DNA from: Taudactylus pleione
Lineage: Eukaryota; Chordata; Amphibia; Anura; Myobatrachidae
Assembly (NCBI GenBank): GCA_031769625.1
Contig: JAUIMM010000124.1
Location: 10,242,001-10,306,000, forward strand
DNA length: 64,000 bases
Reading direction: 5' to 3'
The notes beneath the pieces are model-generated. The model had not been told where the DNA came from and did no database searches. It was given only the letters and a program-made list of their open reading frames with translations. Position 1 is the stretch's first letter; each line of letters opens with the position of its first letter. Below, in pieces: positions 11,648 to 24,000 of the stretch. The position numbers and the translations under genes were made by a program.

Positions 11648-12321
11648 GGGTCCAATTCAGAGTTGGGAGCAAAGGACAAAAATGGAGCAAATTTGGCACC
11701 TTGGCAAAACCATGTTGCGCTGCCGGTGCGGCTGATATAAAGTGTTTGACAGATGGGAGGGACGTGCCATAGCTGAACTCTAAATTGTAGTGTACAAATA
11801 AACCTGCCCTGTATTTGTGGGTTACAAGCAAAAATAGTCAGTGTTTACCCTGCATGCAGAAAAAAGAAAGAATTGTATTTGCACGCCTTAGATTGCAGCT
11901 TGTGTTGGGTACACACTATGCGATATGTTGTTTAATCAGACGACGAACAACATATCGAATAGTGCATCTGTACATGTGTACAGAAGATATTGTCAAACAT
12001 ATTGCATCAAGCCGATGCGGATATGTCTTGCAGATAAATTGGCAAGTCTGGCTGTGGGTATGGGAGATCCACCGGCCACCCGTACAGTTGCTGCAGGGAC
12101 CCGCTGACACTGACATCTCAACTCACTTGGCAAATATAAATGCCCACCCAGTTGTGATGTCAGTGCAGACATAATGAGCGCCAGATTGGAAAGTTGGTAT
12201 TGGCTTACCAATCAACCACTTGGTCTGTGGATCCCTGGGTCAGTGGACAAGTTGCATAGGTGGGTACCCAGCCTTAGTTTGCTCCTTTTTATTGCTTTGC
12301 TTCCAGCTATAAATCAGCTCT
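11648..12321. mobile_element. Harbinger-type MITE split by another MITE
   Basis: The left end GGGTCCAATTCAGAGTTGG and a subterminal CATAGCTGAACTCTAAATTG match a MITE type common in frog genomes. The right end (about 12281-12321, TTTGCTCC...GCTTCCAGCT) continues the same element after an inner insertion. The outer target duplication is not clear. Confidence 0.5.
11907..12272. mobile_element. Inner MITE with 8-bp target duplication
   Basis: The termini GGGTACACACTATGC and GCATAGGTGGGTACCC form an imperfect inverted repeat. Flanks CTTGTGTT (11899-11906) and CTTAGTTT (12273-12280) agree at six of eight positions, consistent with an aged 8-bp duplication of hAT type. It lies inside the MITE at 11648-12321. 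Confidence 0.5.
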
Positions 12322-12324
12322 TCA

Positions 12325-13850
12325 GTCTTTGTATCTCTGTTTAGTAAGATATTTATAGCATAATCTGTATTAAAAAGAATACAAAAATTACTACAGAGAC
12401 CAGATTGGCTTCATTCATCAATGACAAACCTTTGATAATATTTGAAATATTGGAATTGTTCAAGTGGAAAATTGGTCTAGGACCATGAATATTAGATGTG
12501 ATTAAAGCTTTTTAATGCATCTCCTTGCCTTTTAAATTATTGCTGTTTTTAATCTACAGTCTCAATCACTGAGAACAGGCCAGTTCACCAAACTCACACC
12601 CTATTACATATACCCTATAGAATGCCTTACAGCTGCCATATGTACTTTTGTATAGTTGTTTGGTAACAAATACTCTGTTGTAATTACCACTGTATGTAAC
12701 GCATTGAAACACTCACTCATGCATACAGTATACTCACAATGAAACAAACTCACAGTGACTAAGACTTATACTTGATTTACTCCCTTGATTTACTTTTCCT
12801 CCTTTCCTCTTGCATTATTTAATATAATCTCCTGTTAAGTCTTAAATAAACTCTTCTGTAGTCTCTTTTGATAGTATATTGGTAGCAGGATTATTGTCCA
12901 TGATCTCTGTAGCTTGAGTTATGGAATCAAGGAGTGCAATCATGCCCTTCTCAATATTTGGTTGCTTGTCTGTTGATAAAATGATTACTCCATATGCCTT
13001 TTCTTATCTGGTTGTCTTTCAAGTTAGACTTCCCCTAAAATAATACTCTAGGCAGTCAGTCATAGTCTCTTCTCTCAGTCCTCTTCCATTGGGGCCAATG
13101 GAAGGTCTTCCATTTGTTTGCAGTGATATTACCTGTGCTCAGGGATAACATTGCTCTGTGGTTTTCCACTAAATATACCACATTTTCATTCTGGCATTCC
13201 ATGGCCCCATGCAAAAGAGAAAAGTAAGTGACGCTCACCATTAGAGCATAACCTGCACTCTGAATATATATTGTGATAGGAGCAGCCAGTTACCTTAGGC
13301 TAAGTGCTGTTTAAAGGACGTACTATTTGTTATACTGATTGATGATTAAAGTTTAGGTTGGAAGTTCATAAATTTTTATTTAAATACCCCTAAAGAATTC
13401 ATTGTTGATTAAATGCGTTGGGTAACTTGGTTCTGTGACCAAAAAGTGGTCTCAATGAGCTTGCCTCATTAAGAGGTGACAGCGAGTTATTAACAACATC
13501 TAACTCACAATGGCCACGATATATGTGTGATGTAAGGTTTTTATTAATTTTTACATTTGTTTGTTTTAAATAAGACCAAATGTTAACAAAGCAGACAGAA
13601 ACTGATTGATTGTCACTGGGTGTTCTCTGGTTGAGGGAATCATTGTAGAAACAGAAAGTGGATCACTTCTTCATCTTCATCCCCTTAAAAATCCATTAAA
13701 ACAGAAATTATTCAGGGAAAATTCGAACCTGCATAATTGGAGTTTGGCGCTCCCCAAGATCACAATTCCGTAGAACCCTTCAGGCCCATACTGGCAAGAG
13801 ACTGCACTTGGGGAAGCAGCCTCTACTACAAATATGTTTTAATGAATCAT
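12325..13850. other. No feature recognised
   Basis: Unremarkable AT-rich sequence. No protein-like frame, tandem array or paired termini were found on either strand. Confidence 0.5.
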
Positions 13851-14098
13851 ACTGTATGTTTTTAAATTTGCATTGTAAGATAAATTGGTTGATGTAGCGC
13901 AATATGCTGTAGGTATTGTTTTATATAAATATATATATATAATACAGATATGACAGGCGCTTAATAATGAGTTTGTCCTTATGTGAGCGTTCAGCAGCTC
14001 ACCACCCCATATGGTAATACATGTGTCGCTCTTGGGTCCTATAAACATGAAGACCACAGCTCCCTTTCTTAATCCAAATCCCCATGGACCGTCCAAAT

Positions 14099-14683
14099 CT
14101 ACAAGCAAACACAGAGGAGGGGTGCTCCATAGTGCATAAAAGATTTTTATTCAGCTGTAAAGCACCAATATCCCACACTTAGACTGATGGACTCGTACAA
14201 ATAAAAAGTGCACTGTGGGCTGATTACCACATGGCATGAAACATAAACACCCAGGCAATCACCAACCATCCATCCGGTGTCCACTGGAGATCATTCCAAT
14301 GCTGCTAAGAAGGAGATGGCGTGCCCAAGACACAGCGGGCCGGAGCTACAGGATGGTCGCTGGGAAAGAATAGTCATATCACATTGGCATTAGGGCATGG
14401 CCTATGTGATGCAACTATTCTCTCCCGGCGACCCTCCTGTTGCTCCGGCCCGTGGTGTCTTGGGCATGCTATCTCCTTCTGAGCAGCGTTGGAATGAGCT
14501 CCAGTGGATACTGGATGGACGGTTGGTGATTGCCTGGGTGTTTATGTTTCATGCCATGTGGTAATCAGCCCACAGTGCACTTTTTATTGGTACAAGTCCA
14601 TCATTCTCAGTGTGGGATATTGGTGGTTTACAGCTGAATAAAAATCTTTTATGCACTATGGAGCACCCCCTTCTATGTGTTTG

Positions 14684-14686
<3 letters not shown>
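14099..14686. repeat. Large imperfect palindrome, probable PLE fold-back (P4)
   Basis: The left arm (14099-about 14390) and right arm (about 14396-14686) are reverse complements over roughly 290 bp each. Shared blocks include GGTGCTCCATAGTGCATAAA, the CAATCACCAACC segment and a GGAGATAGCATGCCCAAGAC-like block. The right arm reads as a transcript end, with AATAAA followed by a GAGCACC block and then (AT)n, as in PLE 3' ends. The structure fits a PLE reduced to its 3' end plus an inverted copy of it. No coding sequence remains. Confidence 0.6.
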
Positions 14687-14737
<51 letters not shown>

Positions 14738-14738
14738 C
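14687..14738. repeat. (AT)n microsatellite
   Basis: An AT tract with one interruption directly follows the palindrome at 14099-14686. Confidence 0.9.
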
Positions 14739-15151
14739 ATCTATATCATACAGTATAATTCATAAATCTATCCTATTTCCTGAATGTATACAGTGCAAGG
14801 GAGATGGGATAGACCAAGTGCTGCAAGATCCAGCAGGCCACCAGTATTAAGTATGGAAGCAGTGGTCAAGATGGAGAGGTGGGAAATGTTGGTCATGATG
14901 GAGCAGGATGGATGAGCAGCGGAAAGAGGGGGTGGGGCTGACTGAGATGACTCAAAATATGCAGAGTTCTTTTACTAGTGTTTTATGTATACTGTATATA
15001 CAGTACTGTGCAAAAGTTTTAGGCAGGTGTGGAAAAAATGCTGTAAAGTAAGAATGCTTTCAAAACTAGAGGTGTTGAGTTGTTTTATCACATAAAAAAT
15101 GCAAAGTGAATGAACAGAAGAGAAAAGTAAATCAAATAAATTTTTGGTGTG

Positions 15152-15624
15152 TGTCAGAACTGGGGGCTCTGGATTGCTCAGATGAGGACACAAAAGTTAG
15201 GACATGTATCAGTGAAGAAGGTCAGGCACTGAATGCCGACAGGAGCAAGGCTTTATACTTTGTGACTCACAAGCATTGGCTGATGCCATCAGGTGGCTGC
15301 AGACCTGGTTGCGCATTGGAGCCATGGTCATCAGCTGACCAGAATCAACATGGCAGTGTCCAGGGACAGCAGGAATGCCACCTCCAGACCCTGAGCCCCC
15401 TTAGACCACCAGCACACTGAGGACCCTCCAATGACAAACTTAACCAGACATGAACCTCCAAGACATCGCTCAATGTCTGGAACCGGTGGGTCATGGCTGG
15501 AGCTCTAGACCCAAGACCACCATCATGTCAAGGACCCGCCGGCAGCACCCTCCAAGAGAACCCAGGCCGGGACCCCCGCCAGGACACAGCAGCATGACCG
15601 TGAGGGTTAGCACGGTTCTTGACA
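15152..15624. mobile_element. Solo-LTR-like insertion in a Tc1 element
   Basis: The block begins TGTCAGAAC and ends GGTTCTTGACA. It splits the Tc1 subterminal sequence GGTGTG...GACCAACC. Flanking pentamers GTGTG (15147-15151) and GTTTG (15625-15629) agree at four of five positions. TG...CA ends and a 5-bp duplication fit a solo LTR. No polyadenylation signal is obvious, so the class is uncertain. Confidence 0.45.
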
Positions 15625-15627
15625 GTT

Positions 15628-16643
15628 TGACCAACCTTTGCCTTCAAAACAGCATCAATTCTTCTAGATACAGTACACTTTGCACACAGTTTTTGAAGGA
15701 ACTCGGTAGGGAGGTTGTTCCAAACATCTTGTTGAACTAACCACAGAACTTCTGTGGATGTAGGCTTGAACAAATCCTTCTGTCTCTTCATGTAATCCCA
15801 GACAGACTTGATGATTTTAAGATCAGGGCTCTATGGGGGCCATATCATCACTTCCAGGATTTCTTGTTCTTCTTTAAGCTGAAGATAGTTCTTAATGACA
15901 TTGGCTGTAAGTTTGGGGTCGTTTTATTGCTGCAGAATAAATTTTGAGCCAATCCAATGCCTCCCTGATGGTATTCAATGATGGATAAGTACCTGCCTAT
16001 ATTTCTCAGCATTGAGGACACCATTAATCCTGACCAAATCCCCAACTCCATTTGTTGAAATGCAACCCTGAACTTGCTTGGAGCCTCCACCATGCTTCAC
16101 TGTTGCCTGCAGACACTCATTATTGTACCGCTCTCCTACCCTTCGGTGAACAAACTGCCTTCTGTTACAGCTAAAGATTTCAAATTTTGACTTATCAGTC
16201 CAGAGCACCTACTGAATTTTTTCTGCACCCCAGTTCCTATGTTTTTGTGCATAGTTGAGTCACTTGGTCTTGTTTCCACATTGAAGGTATGGCTTTTTGG
16301 CAGCAAATCTTCCATGACGACCACTTCCGACCAGACTTCTCTGAACAGTAGATGGGTATACCTGGGTCCCACTGGTTTCTGCCAGTACTGAGCTGATGGC
16401 ACTGCTGGACATATTCCGATTCTGAAGGGAATTAAGCATGATGTTTCTTTCATCTGATGCACTCATTTTTCTTGGCTGACCACTGCGTCTACGGTCCTCA
16501 ACATTGCCCATTTCTTTGTGTTTTTTCAAAGGCCTTGAACAGCACATCTTGAAACCCCTCTGCTTTGAAATATTAACCTGGGAGAGACCATGCTGATGCA
16601 GTATAACTACCTTGTGTCTTGTTGCTGTGCTCAGTCTTGCCAT
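15628..16643 (-). pseudogene. Tc1 transposase, frameshifted
   Basis: The N-terminus at 16643-16260 begins MARLSTATRHKVVILHQHGL and includes a paired-type helix-turn-helix and the RRSGQPRK linker. The catalytic part follows at 16208-15975 (LWTDKSKFEIF for the first aspartate, then VKHGGGS). Downstream the frame shifts again (16093-15848), and the last segment reaches the left end. Most domains are present but at least two frameshifts separate them, so it is inactive. Confidence 0.88.
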
Positions 16644-17024
16644 GGTGTATGACCTGTGGCATGAAACTCTTCCACAACCACACCAGCTTTAAGCCTCCTT
16701 AACAGCTGTTTCTGTTTCAGTTAATGACTGTGTTTCAACCTACAGATGAAAATGATGATCGCTATCACCTGTTTGGTATGATTGGTTAATCATACACCAG
16801 ACTATAATTCTACAAAATCCCTGACTTTGTGCAAATGTACCTAGAAGAATTTATGCTGTTTTGAAGGCAAAGGGTGGTCACACAGATATAGATTTTATTT
16901 AGATTTATCTTCTGTTCATTCGCTTTGCACTTTGTTAATTGATAAAATAAATTATTAACACTTCTGTTTTTTAAAAGCATTACTTTGCAGCAATTTTTTC
17001 ACACCTGCCTAAAACTTTTGCACA

Positions 17025-17066
<42 letters not shown>

Positions 17067-17134
17067 CCGACACTCACCCTTCCTTGGTAGCTGGCCTACA
17101 GTAGGTGCACAAACAGCAAATAGACAGAAGATTC

Positions 17135-17272
17135 CCATTAGAAGAAGGCACCCCAGGCCTTTCGGTATGAAGACACATACCTGATGACGGTTTAGTTAAT
17201 AAACCGAAACGTTGGAGTTGGCAGTGTGACTTCATGCTGAAATCCCTGGAGTGCCTCCTTCTGTTGGGAATT
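17135..17272 (+). mobile_element. Short PLE fold-back with ribozyme core (P5)
   Basis: 17136-17180 (TTCCCATTAGAAGAAGGCAC, then the CCAGG and GTATGAAG blocks) is an imperfect reverse complement of 17221-17270. Between the arms is a hammerhead-type core. The right arm ends against (AT)n at 17272. This is the same inverted-3'-end layout seen at full scale in P6 and P9, here reduced to about 140 bp. Confidence 0.6.
17165..17237 (+). ncRNA. Hammerhead ribozyme motif
   Basis: The catalytic core CTGATGA (17181-17187) is followed by a 6-bp stem II (GGTTTA with TAAACC, loop GTTAA) and then GAAAC (17206-17210). A minimal stem III would pair the A and C of GAAAC with GT at 17217-17218, placing cleavage after 17219. 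Stem I pairs GTATGAAG (17165-17172) with CTTCATGC (17230-17237) and CACA with TGTG, around an internal loop. PLEs are known to carry such minimal hammerheads in their pseudo-LTRs. One extra C lies between the core and stem II, so activity is not certain. Confidence 0.65.
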
Positions 17273-17456
17273 ATATATATATATATATATATATATTTAT
17301 TTATATTTAGAATGCACAAGGGTGCAACATATCCTCTTAAGAGCATACAATAAATACAAATAAAGTCCAGTATCAAAAAAGTCCCATATAATGGCGATGT
17401 ATGTGCTGCCGTCCTCTTATTAGCCTCGCCACAGGCCAAATAGTATCAATCATGAA

Positions 17457-17947
17457 ACGAAAAGAAGAAGACAAGGCGCATCCACGTGAGTAAAAAATAA
17501 CAATCACTTTTACTAAGTGTAATGAGCTCACATACATCAAAGTTAACACACTCAACCCTCCAGGGCCTCTGGATAGTACCCAGGGTGATGGATATCCACG
17601 TTATACAAAGTGGCAATCCCGTCTGGCTCTCCTTGCAATAAACAGCTTGGGACTCAGCTCGTGACGACACCACGTCCAATGTCAGACACCGAACCACGCC
17701 CAACTAGTTTCGTCAGCCAAAGACTTTGTCAGGGGGTGTGATCTAACCCAGTCTAGCCTCCTTTATATATCAGATTCATAAATGGATAATGCTGGAGACC
17801 AAGGCAATCAATTGCACATATTACACTTCATGACAACAAATGAACATACATAATTACATAATCAACAATATACATACTATTTTATTAATAACACTAAAAA
17901 CATATAATTTAAGATAAAAATGGATGGTTATATAATCATAAAACATT
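17457..17947 (-). repeat. Inverted copy of P6 3' end at its 5' side
   Basis: About 490 bp read here in reverse complement match 29508-30017 nearly base for base. They share the GGGTTAGATCACACCCCCTG segment and the ACTCACGTGGATG terminal segment. The right-hand copy carries 12 extra bases (AGCCGGCCGCTC) missing here. The hammerhead-like string is GACGAAACTAG here and GACGATACTAG at the right. Confidence 0.9.
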
Positions 17948-17964
17948 AACTAGGTATTTTTAAC

Positions 17965-20174
17965 TTGTCGGATTACCAATTAACTGAGGAAGAAGTCTGT
18001 TTGCTAGCGAGGGGTTTATCTTTTGCTCCCGATACTGAACCTAATAAATTAGAATTATTTGTTGATGTTAACAAGTTCATTCGTACTCTAACTTTGAAAA
18101 GACATTTTTGGAAATATACTAAAATTAATGTGCCTGATGATAAGGAAGTTTTGATAAAAAGAACGGGCTTGAGACCTAGTTCTATGTATTATCCAACTGA
18201 ATCCAGAGGTACTTACATTGAGACATGCTCAAATTTAATTAAAAAGGATTTAGAAGGATTGTCCACTAATAATACTTATGAAAAAAAGAAGAGGGACAAC
18301 CTAAGTAGAGGTGAGAGAGAGGCTTTTAAAAAAAATATAGAAAAATACAAATATAAAAGTTAAAATGGCAGATAAGGGTGGAGAATTAGCTGTTTTAAAT
18401 TAAAATTATTATTTAGAAGAGGCCTTTAGGCTATTAGGGGATTCTGTCCCCTCCTTGAGGATGGTTTAAGAAAGAGTGTATTGATAAAAATGAGTTTGAC
18501 TATATATATAATCCTTACCCTAGAATTGCTATAATTTATTACCTACCTAAAGTGCATAAGCACCTGGAAAAACCCCCGCGGTGGACAATTATAGCCGGGA
18601 TTGACTCCGCCACATATGATTGTCAGAATTTATTGACATTTATATTAAAAAAATATGTGTTTGAGTTGGACTCATATAGTAAAGATTCCACTCATGTTTT
18701 GAGGATTCTGGAGGATTTTCAGTGGGAAGATGGGTATTGCTGGTGTACAAGTGATGTGGAATCATTGTACACCAGCATACCCCATGATGAAGGTTTAAAA
18801 TATGTTCTATATTATTTGGAGAGAGATGCTTCTTTGAATCCATACATGAGATTGTTCATTATGCAATATATTGAATTTGTTCTGAAAATAATTATTTAAA
18901 ATTTCAGGGTGAATTCTATAAACAGCTGTGGGGTATTGCGATGGGTACCCCATATGCACCAAGTTTCACTAATTTTTACTTGGGTAAATGGGAATATGAA
19001 GTGATTCTTAATGATAATACTTTTTTTTAGAATATTCTATTACTTAAACGATATATAGAGACGATATTCTTATTGTTTGGAGTGGTACGAGAGAGGAGTT
19101 TGACAAATTTTTAGTGTAATTGAATCATAATAAATATAATTTGCATTTTACATCGAACTGGCAGGAGGAGAGAATAGAGTTTTTAGACCTGATACTTGAC
19201 ACCAGTGGATGGAAAAAGGATGGGAGAATAAACACATATACCCATATAAAAAAGGTTGACAGCAACAGTTATATCCATTTTAATAGCTGTCACCATAAAA
19301 AATGGCTGACGAATATTCCATATTCACAGTTTATCAGGATAAGACAAAATTGTAAGGATGACCTTAAATATGATGAACAAGCAGAGACTTACAGTAAGAG
19401 ATTTTTAGAAAAAAAGTATCCAGTTGAACTCATCGATAAGTGTAAAATGATGGCGAATAATCTGAATAGAACTGCATTACTACAATATAAAGATAAGACA
19501 TGAACGAATGATGAAACCTTCATACTCTTTATTACATGGTTTAGTTTGAGAAGTAATGAGATACGTGAGATTCTGAGTAGAGACTGGAATGTCTTGATAT
19601 TAGATCCTATCTTGAAGAATATTATACCTGATCATCCTCAGTTTTAGCAAAAACCCATAAAAATGTATTGGCACCTAGTATTTTAAAATTAGAAGATAAA
19701 GAGAGTAATTTTCTTTCATATAATGGTTTTGTTCCTTGTAACCACTGTAAAGTATGCAAGTATGTATCAAAAGATATAAAAACTTTTTAAAGATCAGACA
19801 ATTTGAAGTCTTGGACTATTAAGGGAAGGATAAATTGCCTTACTACATGTGTTATATACTTACTGGAGTGTAAATGTGGTGCTAAATATGTAGGAAAAAC
19901 TAAATGCCAGTTAAAATTCAGAATCCTCGAGCATATGAGAAGTATTACCAGAAAACAAGAAAATCATAGCGATCCAAGAAATTTTTTGTAATGTTGCGGG
20001 TCTAATCTGAATAATTTTAGCTTTAAAGTGATAGAGCATGTACAATTAGATGAAAGAGGTGGGGATTTGCTAAAACTTCTTAGTAAACGAGAGACGTATT
20101 GGATACATTCCCTTAAATCTTAAACGCCTGAGGGACTTAATGAGAATTATGATATCACCCCCTTTTTGCATTAG
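17965..20174 (+). pseudogene. PLE polyprotein: RT and GIY-YIG endonuclease (P6)
   Basis: The N-terminal block at 17965-18363 includes LTEEEVCLLARGLSFAPDTE, typical of PLE N-termini. RT motif A-like DVESLYTSIPHDEG lies near 18756-18797. AMGTPYAPSF lies near 18939-18968. The YIDD catalytic box near 19048-19080 is frame-broken. The thumb (RIEFLDLILD, KKWLTNIPYSQFIRIRQNC) lies at 19120-19503. A CxxC pair (NHCKVCKYV) lies near 19741. The endonuclease core VIYLLECKCGAKYVGKTKCQ lies at 19850-19910. The C-terminal WIHSLKS...PEGLNENYDI ends at a stop at 20172-20174. Several frameshifts and stops make it inactive. Confidence 0.88.
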
Positions 20175-21058
20175 TTCCCATGTGTTCGGTGTCTCACTTT
20201 GTGGAGGGCTGTTGTTAGGCTATTTGGCCTCGGCTCTCTACGTGCTTAAAATGATTCACCACCTATGGGTTAACAATGCAATTGGTGATTTGATATGTTA
20301 ATTTATCATAGGGAGTTTTCTTATTATGTGCTTCTTCTCAAGGTTAGATTATGAAATCTTTAATATGATTTAAGTAATGTATGAGGGTCAATTTCTTTTT
20401 CTGCACATACGTAAAGTGTATTTTTTAAAGGTTTTTTAAATATGATGTGCTAAATTTATGTATACTGATGGATTATGGATAGTTATTGGGATTTTTTTAA
20501 TTTTGTTTTTAAATTTATTTATTGAGACAATGTGTGCAGAAAATAAGGAATATATTTTTCGCTTCAAACATCATTCAATATATAATCATACATAATAAAA
20601 TATAATCCAGAAACAAATTATATTCATATATAGAATTCAATTATACAGTTTGAAATATATCTTGCAAATTTGAGAACAAATCTATTGTCTTGTCTTTTAT
20701 GTGTATCTATTTATCAAAATAAATCAGTACAAAATTATTGTTTGATTTGTGATTGTTTGAGCAACATTTTTTTCATTTTTCCTTGGGACCTGGAGAGAAA
20801 AACAGCCTAACCCACCTTTCTAATTGATATTAATTGGAGGATCACATACCGCCAGTCTTGTGAGATACCATGTGGAATTCCTCAAACTGTGATGTATTTG
20901 TTTTCTTGTGGTAAGTGGAAGTGTGTCTATATACGTTTCCAATAATGAAAAGAAATGTTCCACCCTTTTTTCTTTTTGTATCATGGTCTCTACCCAATCC
21001 ATTTTGAAAATAAAATACAATTTTGTCATAAACAGAGACCATTTGGGAGGAGAGCGAT

Positions 21059-24000
21059 CTAACCAACCCTGCAGTATGGTTTTCCTGCCTGCCGCACACT
21101 CATAACCAACATCAATTTATTACTATCTGAGGTCATACGCTGTTCTGGGTCAAAAACCCCTAGTATTGCCCACTGAGGAGTAAAAGGGACATAGTTTACA
21201 AATTTTGTCTCTGCATATCTATGAATCTGATGCCAAAAATGTTTAACTATTGGGCACGCCCAGAGACAGTGAAAGCTATCCACTTCTCTCTTTTGACATC
21301 GTGGGCATAGATGATTATTAGATTAACCCATTTTAAAATGTCTAATTGGGGATAAATAAACATTGTGATAGATATTCATGAAGAGTTCAGTATACATACT
21401 GGCTGACAAAGTTTATTTAGAAAACTCCAAGGCCTTCTCTAACCTAGGAATCGGCAGATTTGGAAAATGAACTAACCATTTAGCCATACCTCCAGAAATT
21501 GTGGAATGGTCCACTATATCTCTTAAGAATGTATAATGGATTGAGATGGCTCTGCCTGATATGACAGAAAGGTGTCAAATCTGTTATCTCAGTCCTTATC
21601 AGAGAAATGCTTTAAAACAAGTGTGAGATAAGAGCGCATTTGCAGAAATGCCAAGGGACAAGGGTTTATCATTGGGAAATTATTTGAGACCTCCGTATAT
21701 GTAAGAACATGCTTTTCCTCCATTGAAACCAAGCATTTAATATTGGTTATAGTGTAAAAGGGTGAGCAGCCATGCCATCAAGGAAACTGGGGTTATGGCT
21801 CAATGGGAGATGAAGAATGTGATATGCATTTAATCCAGCCTTATGTCGTAAAATAAGTCATGTCTTTCGAGTTGTCCACAGTAGCGGATTTGATTTATAG
21901 ATATGAGATATTTCTTGATCATGTTGATGAAGAAAACTAATTAAATCACATTCTGTTATAAAACTTTGTTCCACTTGAACATTAGTATATATGGAGGACT
22001 GAAGCAGCCAGTCGGGCAAATGTCGCAAGAGTGCCGCCTGGTTATATGTAGTTATATCTGGAATGTTTATGCCTCCATTATTTCTAGGTTGGCAAAGTTT
22101 TCGTAAGGCTATTCTAGCTCTGCCTCCCCTCCAAATAAATTTACGTATTAACATATTCATTTTAAGTTGATCAGCTTTTGTTAAAAGAACAGGGAGAGAT
22201 TGCAAGGGATACATTAAACAGGGGATGGCCACCATCTTTAACAAATTAGCCCTTCCCTAAAAAGACAAAGGAAGACGTTACCCCCTCTTACTATCCACAC
22301 TTAATATATTAATCGCTTTTCTAACATTCAATCTATAGAGATTAAAGATATTTCATGGTAATAAAATTCCCAAATATAATATGTATTGTTTAGCCCATTG
22401 TAAGGGGTATTGAGAGCACCATCCAGGAGGTCTAGCAGAGCCTTTAAGTGACATCGCCACGGATTTATTCATATTAATGTGTAGGCCAGACACTACACCA
22501 AACTGTTCCAATTTATCTAACAGAAGGGGAAGAGATTGTTCAGGATTACCAACATATATAAGAATATCGTCCGCAAATGCGGAAATTTTTAGCTACCGTC
22601 TAGCTACCGAGATGACTTTAAATTCCTGCCAGGTCTGAAGGGTTCTAAGGAGGGGATCCAATGCCAGGTTAAATCACAGTGGCGAAAGGGGACAACCCTG
22701 ATGGGTGCCCGTTTCAAAATAAAAACGGGGACCTACTACTCCATTTACCAGTAATGAAGATGAAAGATTTAAATAAAATTAATGTATTAGCTCTACAAAA
22801 TTGGTCTCAAAGGCTCTTCCTTCCAGCACTTTAAACAAGTATAGCCAGAGGACCATATCAAAAGCTCTCTGAATATCCAAGCTCAAAAGTATATTTTCAC
22901 CACCCGACGAACCCCCATTGCTACCACTGCTGCTATTGCCATCCTTATGGCCTTTACTGCATGTCTCTCCTGTATAAACCCCGTTTGATGTTCTGTCACT
23001 ATGTGTGGAAGAATTGTTTGAAGTTGTAATGCCATAATCTTAGCCAGGAGCTTAAAGTCAACGTTGAGGAGACTAATAGGTCTATAAGAGGACATCAAAT
23101 TTGGGTCCTTGTCAGGTTTTGGCAGCAGAATTGTATGTGCCTCATTGAAGGTCTCACATGGTGTGTTATTGTCGTGTATTGTCTTATATAATTCCAGTAA
23201 TGTTGGGGTCATGTATGTTTGTAATATTCAATATTATTCACCAGAAAATCCATCTGGCCCAGGGGATTTGCCTGTTGGGAGCAATGTTATGGCCCTATTG
23301 ATTTTGTCCATGGTAATACTGCCTGCAAATGCCTCCCTTTGATCCCCTGTTAACTTAGGTAATACTTTATCAGTGAGCAGGGCCATTTGAAGTGTGTTAT
23401 CCATAGGCGAGGAACAAAATAATTCTTCAAACTCAAAGTGAGTTTGAAATTGATTAACAATTTCTCTAGAGTCAGCCATTATTTCTCCTGTAATAGGGTT
23501 TCTTAGTGTAGTAATTGTGCGGTGTTGTCTATGCGGTTTAGATAAGTTAGCCAAAAGCTTTCCTGCCTTGTTTCCCCAACGATAATATTTGTTTTTAGTG
23601 TATTCCATAGAATGTTTTGCCTGTGTTAGCAGATACGTTTCTAATAACTGCCTGGCTTGTTTGTACATATTCATATTTTCTGGTGAGGGATCAGTAGTGT
23701 ATTGGTGAATGATATCCTGCATCACATCTTTTAAGGCCTTCTATTCTGCCTTAGCCTCTCAACATTCTACGTTTGTGGGACACATAGCTAATAATGTGGC
23801 CCCTCATTACAGCCTAAGAGGCACTCCAAAAAAGAACAGGATCATCCCAAGATGACAAATTGTCGTCTACATAGTTCGTCCAGTTGTGAATAAGGTATGA
23901 CTTGAAATCATCAGATTGAGCAAGGTAATGTGAAAAATGCCAAACATAATCTATTTGTTTCATGTGCAGATGAGTGAGAGCCAGTGAGACAGGAGCATGG

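Larger units (their letters stand above)
15001..17026 (-). mobile_element. Tc1-like transposon with LTR-like insertion
   Basis: Both ends carry CTGTGCAAAAGTTTTAGGCA or its complement, followed by GGTGTG and A-rich sequence, as in a widespread vertebrate Tc1 family. TA lies at the left border (14999-15000) and in the AT tract at the right. The transposase reads on the minus strand. A 473-bp insertion at 15152-15624 sits in the left subterminal region. Confidence 0.88.
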
